Shown here: piece by piece, positions 43,865-51,151 of the stretch
How positions within the stretch are numbered: the stretch's first letter is position 1
How the letters are laid out: every line of letters begins with the position of its first letter
NCBI RefSeq assembly: GCF_016863295.1
Contig: NZ_BOOP01000006.1
Location: 1 to 64,000 of the forward strand
Origin: Planotetraspora phitsanulokensis
Lineage (GTDB): Bacteria > Actinomycetota > Actinomycetes > Streptosporangiales > Streptosporangiaceae
Direction of reading: 5' to 3'
Length of the DNA stretch: 64,000 nucleotides
Notes under the pieces: model-generated
Told to the model about the DNA's origin: nothing
What the model saw: only the letters and a program-made list of their open reading frames with translations
The model's database searches: none
Program-made: the position numbers and the translations under genes

Positions 43865-44249
43865 CTCACTTCGGCACCTCGGCGGCGTCCCCGTCCTCGT
43901 GTGCGAGCCGGAGGGGCCGGTCCTGCGCGGCGAGCGTGAGGCGCTCGACCTCATCGGGGAGGCGTTCGGCGCGGGCGCCGAATGGGTCGCGGTCCCGGCG
44001 AGCCGGCTCGGCGAGGAGTTCTTCCAGCTGCGCACGCGCGTCGCCGGCGACATCATCCAGAAGTTCGTCAACTACCGGCTGGGCCTCGCCGTCCTCGGTG
44101 ACGTGTCACGGCACACGGCCGGGAGCTCCGCCCTCCGCGACTTCGTGTACGAGAGCAACAGGGGCGCGCAGACGTGGTTCGTCCTCGACGCCGAGAGCCT
44201 CGCCGACCGGCTGGCGCGGACCGCTTCCGCCGACGGCGCAGGAGGCTGA
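43857..44249 (+). CDS. DUF4180 domain protein
   Basis: A 130-residue protein matching DUF4180: EALDLIGEAFGAGAEWVAVPASRLGEEFF, then LRTRVAGDIIQKFVNYRLGLAVLGDVS and SALRDFVYESNRG. Function of the family is unknown; members often sit beside MarR or MerR regulators. The ATG at 43857 overlaps the end of the hydrolase gene. Confidence 0.85.
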   Translation: MADSLRHLGGVPVLVCEPEGPVLRGEREALDLIGEAFGAGAEWVAVPASRLGEEFFQLRTRVAGDIIQKFVNYRLGLAVLGDVSRHTAGSSALRDFVYESNRGAQTWFVLDAESLADRLARTASADGAGG

Positions 44250-44277
44250 CGGACCCGCGGGCCTGGACGGAGACCGC

Positions 44278-44333
44278 GAAGCCGTCCCCCGTGGCCGGTC
44301 GACTGTGGCGGGTCGACCGCGGGGGACGGCTTC
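44278..44333. terminator. Bidirectional terminator between DUF4180 and FMN reductase genes
   Basis: Fourteen-base arms GAAGCCGTCCCCCG and CGGGGGACGGCTTC match perfectly; inside them GGTCGAC pairs with GTCGACC to extend the stem. The two genes converge on it. Confidence 0.85.
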
Positions 44334-44375
44334 ACCGGCGTCACCGCGACGCGGCGTGCCGGCTCCGGACATCTC

Positions 44376-44951
44376 TCAGGCGGCCGACGCGCGGAGCGGC
44401 GCGAGGGCACGGCTCCAGGCGACGAGCTGGTCGAACAGGGTCGTGAGGTTGTCCTCGTGGTAGGCCGCGGGGGTGAAGATGTGGTAGTTCTCAAAGTCCG
44501 TCGCCAGCGACAACGCCACCTGCGCACGCACGTCCGCGATCTGCAACTCGCCCATGATCAGGCGAAGGTGCTCCACCGCCCGGGCGCCGCCGACGGAGCC
44601 GTAGCTGACGAAGCCCGCCGCCTTGTTGTTCCACTCGCCGTACAGGAAGTCGATGGCGTTCTTCAGCGCACCGGACGTGGAGTGGTTGTACTCCGGCGTC
44701 ACGAAGATGTAGCCGTCGAACTGGGCGATCTTCGCGGCCCATTCGTGGGTGTGCGGCTGGGAGTACTGGCCCAGCGACGGGGGGATGGCCTCGTCCAGGT
44801 GGGGCAGGTTGTAGTCCTTCAGATCGACAAGCTCGAACTGGGCGTCGGTGCGCTTGCTCGCCTGCTCGAGGACCCACTTGGCAACGGCCTCGCCGTTGCG
44901 GCCGGGCCGGGTGCTTCCGAGAATGATCGCGATTTTGGTCACGGGAAACAT
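44376..44951 (-). CDS. NADPH-dependent FMN reductase family protein
   Basis: A 191-residue flavodoxin-like protein. KIAIILGSTRPGRNGEAVAKWV holds the FMN phosphate loop, YIFVTPEYNHSTSGALKNAIDFLYGEW the second FMN loop, and FVSYGSVGGARAVEHLRLIM the third. These reduce FMN, quinones, azo dyes or chromate with NAD(P)H. Start at ATG 44951; a nearby GTG (44942) would remove three residues. Divergent from a MarR gene, which is the likely regulator. Confidence 0.9.
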   Translation of the reverse strand: MFPVTKIAIILGSTRPGRNGEAVAKWVLEQASKRTDAQFELVDLKDYNLPHLDEAIPPSLGQYSQPHTHEWAAKIAQFDGYIFVTPEYNHSTSGALKNAIDFLYGEWNNKAAGFVSYGSVGGARAVEHLRLIMGELQIADVRAQVALSLATDFENYHIFTPAAYHEDNLTTLFDQLVAWSRALAPLRASAA

Positions 44952-45025
44952 GCACTTTCTTTGAGATCGGGACTTGCGCTCGCCCGCCCGGGGAAACAAA
45001 AGGGCAGCTCAGGGCGGCACTCCCA

Positions 45026-45085
45026 AACTAGTTGCTGAGCTAAATAAACAGTAGCACGGTTGTTGCTTCGTCAAGTAAATAGCAA
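45026..45085. promoter_or_regulatory. MarR-type operator region
   Basis: An AT-rich stretch unlike its surroundings. AACTAGTTGCTGAG at 45026-45039 recurs exactly at 52299-52286. TTGCT at 45063 and AGCAA at 45081 form a second inverted repeat with a 13-base spacer, close to the MarR start. Two sites between divergent genes fit repression of both. Confidence 0.6.
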
Positions 45086-45103
45086 GGAAGTAGACTGCTC
45101 GGT

Positions 45104-45565
45104 GTGGCAGCCACAGACGTCCAACCCCTGTCAGCCGGCGAAGAGACCGCCTGGCGAGCTCTGGCTCACGCGCTCGTCCTTCTTCCGCGCGCCCTGGACG
45201 CCGACCTCATCGCCGGTCACGGCATGAGCCTCAGCGAGTACGGCGTACTGGTCCAGCTCTCCGAGGCGCCCGACCGGCAGCTCAGGATGAGCGAACTGGC
45301 GATGATGAGCAGTTTCACCCCCGCCGGCATGACGCGCATCGTCGACCGGCTCGTCGCCCAGGGATTCGTCGAGCGCCGCAAGTGCGCAGCGGACGGCAGA
45401 GGGTCGTTCGCGGTGCTCACCGATGCCGGTCTCCGTCGCCTCGAGAACGCCTACCCGACTCATCTCGCGAGCGCTCGCCGGCACGTCATGGACCACATCG
45501 ACCCGGCCGACCTCGACGCGTTCGTCCGCATCATGTCCGCGGTGAGCAAGTCGGCGGCGGGCTGA
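45104..45565 (+). CDS. MarR family regulator
   Basis: A 153-residue winged-helix regulator. LSEYGVLVQLSEAPDRQLRMSELAMMSSFTPAGMTRIVDRLVAQGFVERRKCAADGRGSFAVLTDAG covers the HTH and wing. One cysteine lies at the wing base (KCAADGRG), a place where some MarR proteins sense oxidants. GTG start, 18 bases past the AGCAA repeat. Divergent from the FMN reductase. Confidence 0.92.
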   Translation: MAATDVQPLSAGEETAWRALAHALVLLPRALDADLIAGHGMSLSEYGVLVQLSEAPDRQLRMSELAMMSSFTPAGMTRIVDRLVAQGFVERRKCAADGRGSFAVLTDAGLRRLENAYPTHLASARRHVMDHIDPADLDAFVRIMSAVSKSAAG

Positions 45566-45577
45566 TCCGGGGCCCCG

Positions 45578-46018
45578 TCACATCTCGTCGTCGACGGCCT
45601 CGCCGGCCGGTTCGCTCGTGCCCGGATTCATCAGGGCGCACCGGTCGAACGCCAGGCAGCCGCAGCTCGCGCAACCTCCGAACACCTCGCGGGCGCGCTC
45701 CAGCCTGGAGATCCGGTCGTCGAGATGCGTGCTCCAGCACCGGGCGGCCCTGATCCAGAACTCCCTGGTCGGAGCGGCGTCCTCGGGAAGGATCCCGAGG
45801 ACCTCCCCGATCATCGCGAGGGGCACACCCGCGTTCCGCGAGGCCCGGATGAACGCGATCTTTCCCACCGCCGCGCGGCCGTACCTGCGCTGGTTCCCGG
45901 GAGTGCGGCGGCTGCGGAGCAGTCCCTGCCGCTCGTAGAACCGCAGCGCCGTCGCCGGTACGCCGCTGTGCAGGGACAGCTCGCCGATCGTGAGCTCGTC
46001 GACCTCTCTCGGTGACAC
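45578..46018 (-). CDS. soxR: SoxR-type MerR regulator
   Basis: A 146-residue protein. The MerR HTH is ELSLHSGVPATALRFYERQGLLRSRRTPGNQRRYGRAAVGKIAFI, and the C-terminal cluster CASCGC...C (Cys116, 119, 121, 127) fits CX2CXCX5C, the [2Fe-2S] ligand set of SoxR. In actinomycetes SoxR senses redox-active compounds rather than superoxide. The GTG start at 46018 coincides with the predicted transcription start, so the mRNA may be leaderless. The divergent NmrA-like gene is a candidate target. Confidence 0.92.
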   Translation of the reverse strand: MSPREVDELTIGELSLHSGVPATALRFYERQGLLRSRRTPGNQRRYGRAAVGKIAFIRASRNAGVPLAMIGEVLGILPEDAAPTREFWIRAARCWSTHLDDRISRLERAREVFGGCASCGCLAFDRCALMNPGTSEPAGEAVDDEM

Positions 46019-46024
46019 GCGATC

Positions 46025-46056
46025 ACCCTAGCTTGACTTACACCATTGTTTAAGTC
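46025..46056 (-). promoter_or_regulatory. soxR promoter with dyad GACTTA-10-TAAGTC
   Basis: On the minus strand TTAAAC (46053-46048) and TAGGGT (46030-46025) are 17 bases apart and place transcription start near 46018, the first base of the soxR GTG. A 6-bp inverted repeat with a 10-base spacer (46035-46056) covers the -35 box and most of the spacer, the usual place for a MerR-family site. Confidence 0.55.
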
Positions 46057-46139
46057 CGAGCCTCTTCTCTGAGGTTCCCGCCCGGGTTCCTCGCGCCGGC
46101 CACGCGGGGCCGGCGGTCCGCGACCTTGAGGGGATGCTC

Positions 46140-46988
46140 ATGTCTGGTTTTCTGGTGATCGGTGCGACCGGCAACGTCGGGCGGCACGTCGTCGCCCGTC
46201 TGCGGGACGGCGGGGGCGACGTCCGGGCCCTGGCCCGGAGGCCGGCGGCCGGCGCTCTGCCCGATGGTGTCCACGCCGTCCAGGGCGACCTCGCCGACCC
46301 GCGCACGCTCGACGCCGCCCTGGACGGTGTGACGAAGGTCTTCCTGCTCTGGCCCTTCCTGTCCGCCGAGGCGGCACCCGCGGTCGTGGACGCGCTCGCC
46401 AGGAACGCCCGCCACGTCGTCTACCTGTCCGCGATGTCGGTCCGCGACGATCTGAAGCCGGAGGAGAACGGATTCTGGGGCGAGATCGAGCACCTCATCG
46501 AGCGGTCGGCGCTCGACTGGACCTTCCTTCGGGTCGGCGGCCTCGCGGCCAACACGCTCGGATGGGCCGACCAGATCCGTACTGAAGGCGTCGTGCGATG
46601 GCCGTACGGCGCGGCGGCCCGGTCGCTGATCCACGAACGGGACGTCGCGGCCGTGGCGGCGCGGGCCCTTCTCGACGACGGCCATGCCGGCGCGAAGTAC
46701 GTCCTCACCGGACCTGAGGCGGTCACCCAGGCGGATCAGGTGCGCCTCATCGGCGAGGCGATCGGCCGGCCCGTGCGCTGGGAGGAGTTGCCTCCGGAGC
46801 GGGCGCGGGAGCAGTTGCTGGCCTCCTGGGGCGATGCCGCCTTCGTCGACGGCGCGCTGGGTTACTGGGCCACGCTCGCCGACCGGCCGGAACCGGTGAC
46901 GCACACGGTGGAACAGGTCACGGGCGTCCCGGCCCGCACGTTCGGCGAATGGGCCCGCGAGCACGCCCGCGACTTCTCCCCCGCGTGA
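46140..46988 (+). CDS. NmrA-like NAD(P)-binding oxidoreductase
   Basis: A 282-residue atypical SDR. FLVIGATGNVGRHVVARL binds the cofactor, and VRALARRPAAGALPDGVHAVQGDLAD continues the fold. VVYLSAMSVRDDLKPEENGFWGEIEHLIERSALDWTFLRVGGLAANTL is typical of the QOR2/NmrA quinone-reductase-like group. ATG at 46140 is six bases from GAGGGG; the ATG at 46134 is possible. Divergent from soxR, a likely redox-induced gene. A 21-base tandem duplication covers the stop codon. Confidence 0.88.
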   Translation: MSGFLVIGATGNVGRHVVARLRDGGGDVRALARRPAAGALPDGVHAVQGDLADPRTLDAALDGVTKVFLLWPFLSAEAAPAVVDALARNARHVVYLSAMSVRDDLKPEENGFWGEIEHLIERSALDWTFLRVGGLAANTLGWADQIRTEGVVRWPYGAAARSLIHERDVAAVAARALLDDGHAGAKYVLTGPEAVTQADQVRLIGEAIGRPVRWEELPPERAREQLLASWGDAAFVDGALGYWATLADRPEPVTHTVEQVTGVPARTFGEWAREHARDFSPA

Positions 46989-47011
46989 GGCGACGTCTCC
47001 CCCGTGTGACC
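46970..47011. repeat. 21-base tandem duplication over the NmrA-like stop codon
   Basis: Copies at 46970-46990 and 46991-47011 agree in 17 of 21 positions (CGAC-TCTCCCCCG-GTGA). The TGA in the first copy is the real stop. Confidence 0.65.
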
Positions 47012-47061
47012 GGGCCGGCGCCGCGGCCGGGCGCCGGCCTCCAGTGGGGTCAGCGCGAGTC

Positions 47062-47098
47062 GGGTCAGGCGTCGCCGTACGTCGGGGGTCAGGCGTCG
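47062..47098. repeat. 24-base period direct repeat at the nickel permease 3' end
   Basis: GGGTCAGGCGTCG occurs at 47062-47074 and 47086-47098. The second copy contains the stop of the nickel permease. Confidence 0.65.
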
Positions 47099-48204
47099 GC
47101 GTCGGCCGGCCGCACCGACGCCGACCAGCGCTGCTCGATCCGGCCGAAGCGCCAGACGGCCAGCGCCACGACCCAGGTGAGCACGAACAGCGCGACGATT
47201 GCGTAGCCCACGTAGTTCAGGTCGAGACCGGCGATCGCCGCCAGCGGGCCGGTCTCGATCCCGAGCCTGTTCGCCAGCAGTCCCAGCAGTTCGACGGCTC
47301 CGACGATGACCGCCACGGCGACCGACAGCGCCGTGATCGTGATGTTGTAGTAGACCTTGCGGACCGGCTTGGAGAAGGCCCAGCCGTACGCGAAGTTCAT
47401 GAAGCAGCCGTCGATGGAGTCGAGCAGGCTCATCCCGGCGGCGAACAGCACGGGCAGGGTGAGCACGGCGTACCAGGGCAGGTTGAACACGGCCGCACCG
47501 CCCGCCAGGACCAGCAGGGACACCTCGGTGGCCGTGTCGAATCCCAGGCCGAACAGCAGGCCGATCGGATACATGTGCCAGGGCCTGCGGACGGCCTTGG
47601 TGGCGCCCGACAGGATCCGGTTCATGAAGCCGCGGTTGTTGAGCTGTTCCTCCAGCGCGGCCTCGTCGAAGGAGCCCCGGCGCATCTCACGGAACACCTT
47701 GAGGATCCCCCACAGCACGACCATGTTGATCAACGCGATGATCACGAGGAAGATGCCCGACACGAGCGTTCCGATGAGCCCGGTCACGTTCTGCAGGGTG
47801 GACGACTCGCTCTCGACCTGTCCCGCCAGGGTCCGCACGCCCAGGCTGAGGAGCAGACACAGGCCGAAAACTATCGAAGAGTGGCCCAGGGAGAACCAGA
47901 ACCCCACAGAGAGGGGGCGCTGTCCGTCGGCCATCAGCTTCCGCGTCGTGTTGTCGATCGCGGCGATGTGGTCGGCGTCGAAGGCGTGCCGCATGCCCAG
48001 TGTGTACGCGGTGACGCCCAGGCCCACGGTGAAGGCGCCGGACGTCCCGAGCTGATAATGCCGCGGAGCGACCAGGGCGAGCAGGGAGAACCAACCGGCG
48101 ATGTGCAGGGCGATCACGAATGCCGCCATCCCCGCCACCCGGAGCCACTCCTCGCGCGACATCCCCGACATTCGGCGCCGTACCGCGGCCGCCGGACTTC
48201 CCAT
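47089..48204 (-). CDS. HoxN/NixA family high-affinity nickel (or cobalt) permease
   Basis: A 371-residue membrane protein with eight hydrophobic segments. The metal-binding signature in helix 2 is TLGMRHAFDADHIAAIDNTTR (HX4DH). GFWFSLGHSSIVF and LFGLGFDTATE are the other two signatures of the NiCoT family. ATG at 48204 is six bases from AAGGGGGG. A promoter with a candidate nickel-regulator box lies upstream. Ni or Co cannot be told apart from sequence alone. Confidence 0.94.
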   Translation of the reverse strand: MGSPAAAVRRRMSGMSREEWLRVAGMAAFVIALHIAGWFSLLALVAPRHYQLGTSGAFTVGLGVTAYTLGMRHAFDADHIAAIDNTTRKLMADGQRPLSVGFWFSLGHSSIVFGLCLLLSLGVRTLAGQVESESSTLQNVTGLIGTLVSGIFLVIIALINMVVLWGILKVFREMRRGSFDEAALEEQLNNRGFMNRILSGATKAVRRPWHMYPIGLLFGLGFDTATEVSLLVLAGGAAVFNLPWYAVLTLPVLFAAGMSLLDSIDGCFMNFAYGWAFSKPVRKVYYNITITALSVAVAVIVGAVELLGLLANRLGIETGPLAAIAGLDLNYVGYAIVALFVLTWVVALAVWRFGRIEQRWSASVRPADADA

Positions 48205-48229
48205 CCGAGCCCCCCTTAGGACATTCCGG

Positions 48230-48258
48230 ATATTAGGGATACTGCGAGCGCTTTGCAA
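48230..48258 (-). promoter_or_regulatory. Nickel permease promoter with Nur-like box
   Basis: On the minus strand TTGCAA (48258-48253) and TAATAT (48235-48230) are 17 bases apart, a strong sigma-70-like promoter. TTGCAA-N5-TCGCAG (48258-48242) resembles the Nur box described in Streptomyces (TTGCAA-N5-TTGCAA), covering the -35 box. Nickel-dependent repression is therefore likely. Confidence 0.6.
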
Positions 48259-48282
48259 TTGGGAAGAAGGGGCACACCGACC

Positions 48283-48779
48283 TCACGGTGAGCCGAGCCG
48301 GGGTTCCGCGGCCTCGAGAAGGATCTTCAGCAGGTCCTCCGGGGCTCCCGCATGAGGTTGTGCCCGCCGTCCAGCGCGTACGTCGCCCACGCGGGGTCCT
48401 CGCGCAGCCGCTCGTAGACATTCGTGAAGGGGGACTCACCGTCCCAGCCCGCCGCGTACGCGTAGACACGGCGCCGGACCCGCGCCGGATCGCGGGTGAG
48501 GCGCAGCGGCTCGAGCAGCGAGGCGATCGGGTGGGGTGTGGCCCGGGGGTCGAAGAACGGCAGAGGACGCACCGCGTACCCCGTCTCCACCACGTCCGTG
48601 TACCACTGCCGCTCCCGCTCGGAGACCAGGTTCCAGCACGAGTCGCCGTCGCCCGGCACCATGGCGTCCAGGTACACCAGAGCGGCCACACGGCCGGGCA
48701 CGCGGTCGGCGACGCCCGTGATCACCATTCCGCCGTAGCTGTGGCCGACCAGCCGCAGATTAGCTACGTGGGCTGACAC
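48283..48779 (-). pseudogene. Decayed alpha/beta hydrolase (N-terminal loss and frameshift)
   Basis: The frame begins abruptly just before the nucleophile elbow LRLVGHSYGGMVI, so about 70 residues with the oxyanion strand are missing. Near 48340 one base is lost: the frame reads DGGHNLMREP then stops, whereas the other frame continues PEDLLKILLEAAEP to a stop at 48283. It resembles the intact hydrolase at 49085-49753. Confidence 0.8.
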
Positions 48780-49023
48780 TTTCCTTCGGGTCAGTGCAGT
48801 CCGAGCATGGCGCCGCGCGCATCCTTATCGACCAGCACGTCCCCGCGCACGTCCCCACCCCCTGAGGGTAGGTAGGTCGCATGGGAACTCGGTGAGACAC
48901 GCCATCGCCGAGCACGACGACCCGCCCCTTTGAGGAGCGCGTGGCCACCCCGCCGAGGAAGCCCCGCCAGGCCGCCGCGCCCGGAGCACGTCCATCGCCC
49001 GCCGTGCGGTGCCGCGTCGACGG
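48780..49023. other. Intergenic, no intact gene
   Basis: Between the truncated hydrolase and the terminator of the intact one. I see no domain pattern on either strand. Base composition is slightly less GC-biased near 48760-48870, where the truncated gene was broken. Confidence 0.45.
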
Positions 49024-49068
49024 CCGGACGCATACGCCGGGGACGCCTTCCCCGGCGTATGCGTCCGG
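49024..49068 (-). terminator. Terminator of the alpha/beta hydrolase gene
   Basis: A 19-bp perfect stem (CCGGACGCATACGCCGGGG and complement) over a 7-base loop, 17 bases past the stop at 49085. Confidence 0.85.
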
Positions 49069-49084
49069 TACACCAACCAGGTCC

Positions 49085-49753
49085 TTAAGCCGACCGCACG
49101 ATTTCGTCGATGAGGGCGGCCAGCTGGGCCGGCTGGGACAAGAACGGAGAATGACTGCTGGTCAGCCGGCGGATCTCGGCGGCCTGGGCTGCCATCTTCT
49201 CCTGCAGCGCCGGAGGGATGGCCTTGTCCTGCTCGGCGACGATGTAGGTGGACGGGATCTCCAGCCAGGCGGCCGCGTCGACCTTCTCCGCGAACGATCG
49301 GACGGTCTGATTGACCAACGTGCTCACCGCCTGCTCGGCCTCGTCTTCGGGCAGATCGCCATACAGCGAGGTACGCGGTTCGTTGATGAGCGGGAACAGG
49401 CCGCTCATGTCTTCGGGATCGGGGAGGCCGTGGATGGCGTACATCGACTGTCCCTTCTCCGGCATGTATGCGGCAAGGTAGATCAGCCGCTCGACATTGC
49501 CCGCCCCGGCGGCGGCCTCGGTGATCGGGATGCCCCCGTAGGAGTGGCCGAGCAGCACGACCGGTCCTGCGATCGACGCCAGCTCGCCAGCCAGCACGGC
49601 GGCGTCGTCATGCATGCCTGCGGTGGGATGTTCGCCTGCGCTCGGTAGGGCCGGCGCATGCGTGCCATAGCCGAGTGCGTGCAACTCGGTCTCGAGCTTC
49701 GCCCAGGCGTTCGGCCGGTGCCAGGCGCCGTGGACGAGCATGACGGTAGTCAT
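49085..49753 (-). CDS. Alpha/beta hydrolase (EstC-like)
   Basis: A 222-residue hydrolase: TVMLVHGAWHRPNAWAKL is the oxyanion strand, VVLLGHSYGGIPITEAA the nucleophile elbow, STYIVAEQDKAIPP the acid region and TSSHSPFLSQPAQLAALI the histidine. The short cap is typical of EstC/hydroxynitrile-lyase-like esterases. Same family as the pseudogene 300 bases downstream, so the pair may come from a tandem duplication. Confidence 0.92.
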   Translation of the reverse strand: MTTVMLVHGAWHRPNAWAKLETELHALGYGTHAPALPSAGEHPTAGMHDDAAVLAGELASIAGPVVLLGHSYGGIPITEAAAGAGNVERLIYLAAYMPEKGQSMYAIHGLPDPEDMSGLFPLINEPRTSLYGDLPEDEAEQAVSTLVNQTVRSFAEKVDAAAWLEIPSTYIVAEQDKAIPPALQEKMAAQAAEIRRLTSSHSPFLSQPAQLAALIDEIVRSA

Positions 49754-50406
49754 GAACAGTGCTCCAAGGTTTCATGTGATATTCGGAACGGCCCCGGCGC
49801 GCCCAGGAGTTCGAATCCTAGGTACCAGCGCACGCCGATAACCACTCACGACCGTCCGCGATACATGCGCGATCGTCCGGGTGTAAAGCCTGTTCCGCCG
49901 ACTACGCCGCCCTGCGCCGCGTCCCGCGCGACGAGCTCGCGGCCGAGCTGGAAGCCGACGCGCCCCGCAGCCCTGGCAGGTCCACCCACACCCGCCGCTC
50001 GACCCGAGCGGCACCCCGGGCCTGCCAGCGTGACCCCTGCGGCTCGCGGACCGGTTCGGGACACTCGCGGCCGCAGGGACACTACCAAGCGGAGCCCGGC
50101 ACGCCGGGCCCGCGAGCAGCCCTCTCTCCCCTCCCGGTGGCGTCGTACGGTATCCGGCACTCCTCACCGGTCAAGGGCCGCCAAGATCCTTGACCAGACT
50201 GCCCTGCGGGCATCCCTCCGGGCCGCATTCGCGGTCTGATCAGGCATCTTTCTCTTCTCCCTTGACCGCCTCGTCGCTGCTCGGCTTCCTACTTCCTTTT
50301 GCCACCGGGAGGGTCCGACAACGCGTGGTCGGTCGGGAAGAGGTGGTGTTCGAGGTGCTCCACGGGCTCCGCCTCGTATGCGGTGACGACCGGTTCGTGA
50401 TGTCCC
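49754..50406. other. 653-base stretch without an intact gene
   Basis: It holds the promoter of the hydrolase at its left end. About 49905-49975 reads ADYAALRRVPRDELAAEL on the plus strand, possibly a fragment of a lost gene, but I cannot name it. A small hairpin (GGTCAAGG, 11-base loop, CCTTGACC) is at 50169-50195. At its right end the TetR remnant begins. Confidence 0.5.
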
Positions 50407-50853
50407 GTGCTCCTGATCGGCACCGGCCTCGACACCGTCACTCCGTACGAGGTGCAGTCCATGCTCTGGCAGCGCAGTGAGCGGGTCACGCGATGGCTGG
50501 CCGCGGCCGCGGACGCCGCCGGCGACGACCCCCGCGACCAGCTCGCCGCCGTGTTCGACGCGCTCCAGCAGTGGTACGACGATCCGGTCTTCCGCGGCTG
50601 CGCGATGCTGAACGCGGCCGCCCAGCATCACGTCGAGACCGTACGCGCCATCACCGCGCGTCATCTCGACCACTACCTCGAGTTGCTGACCGGCATCGCC
50701 GAGCGCGCCGGAGCCGCCGCTCCCCAGGTCCTGGGGCGGCAGCTGCTCATGCTGGTCGAGGGTGCGACCGCCGTCGCCGCGCATCACGACGGCGCCGGCG
50801 CGGGCGAGTATGCCCGCCAAGCCGCACTCACCTTGCTTTCCGCAGCCTCCTGA
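50407..50853 (+). pseudogene. TetR regulator lacking its DNA-binding domain
   Basis: From RSERVTRWLAAAADAAGDDPRDQLAAVFDALQQWYDDPVFRGCAMLNAA to LLMLVEGATAVAAHH this matches the ligand-binding half of a common TetR group. The 50-60 residue helix-turn-helix that should precede it is absent; the upstream frame reads unrelated sequence. It may be transcribed but cannot bind DNA as a TetR. Confidence 0.75.
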
Positions 50854-51035
50854 ACCCAGGGCGCGTCTCCGGAGCGGTGCCGCCGATCCGTCTGACAGGC
50901 GTCGCGGGTCCTCGTCTGCGCGATGTCAGACCGCTGTCAGCGGATGCGGACATCGTCGTGTGCAGGCCGGACGCAAGGCACATCGAGTCCGAGAGTCCGG
51001 CGTAGCACGCGAAGTGAAGCGGAAGGGGAACTGAC
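50854..51035. other. Intergenic, no gene seen
   Basis: Between two gene remnants. No coding pattern. GGAAGGGGAACTGAC just before 51036 is a good ribosome site for the next remnant. Confidence 0.45.
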
Positions 51036-51142
51036 ATGTCAGATAGCGCAATGTCCGAGTTCGTAGGCGACGGCCACCGAGTTCGGCGTTCCCGGCGTCG
51101 CGGTCGGTGTGTGGGCGGGCGGCCGGGAAATCTACGCGTGCC
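51036..51142 (+). pseudogene. N-terminal remnant of a serine hydrolase (beta-lactamase family)
   Basis: A ribosome site and ATG begin MSDSAMSEFVGDGH. The frame then slips by one base and reads ATEFGVPGVAVGVWAGG followed by REIYA, the usual start of class-C beta-lactamase-like hydrolases. It ends about 35 residues in, against the 3' end of the convergent flavoenzyme gene; the SxxK part is gone. Confidence 0.7.
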
Positions 51143-51151
51143 CCGGTCTCG

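Noticed and set aside
49805-49835. A tRNA-like T-arm (GAGTTCGAATCCTAGG) in the gap after the hydrolase gene.
   Set aside because: The stem pairs poorly when the loop is set to TTCGAAT, and no acceptor, D or anticodon arm lies upstream at the right distance.
50169-50195. Hairpin GGTCAAGG/CCTTGACC as a terminator.
   Set aside because: No intact gene ends nearby on either strand; the stem is short.
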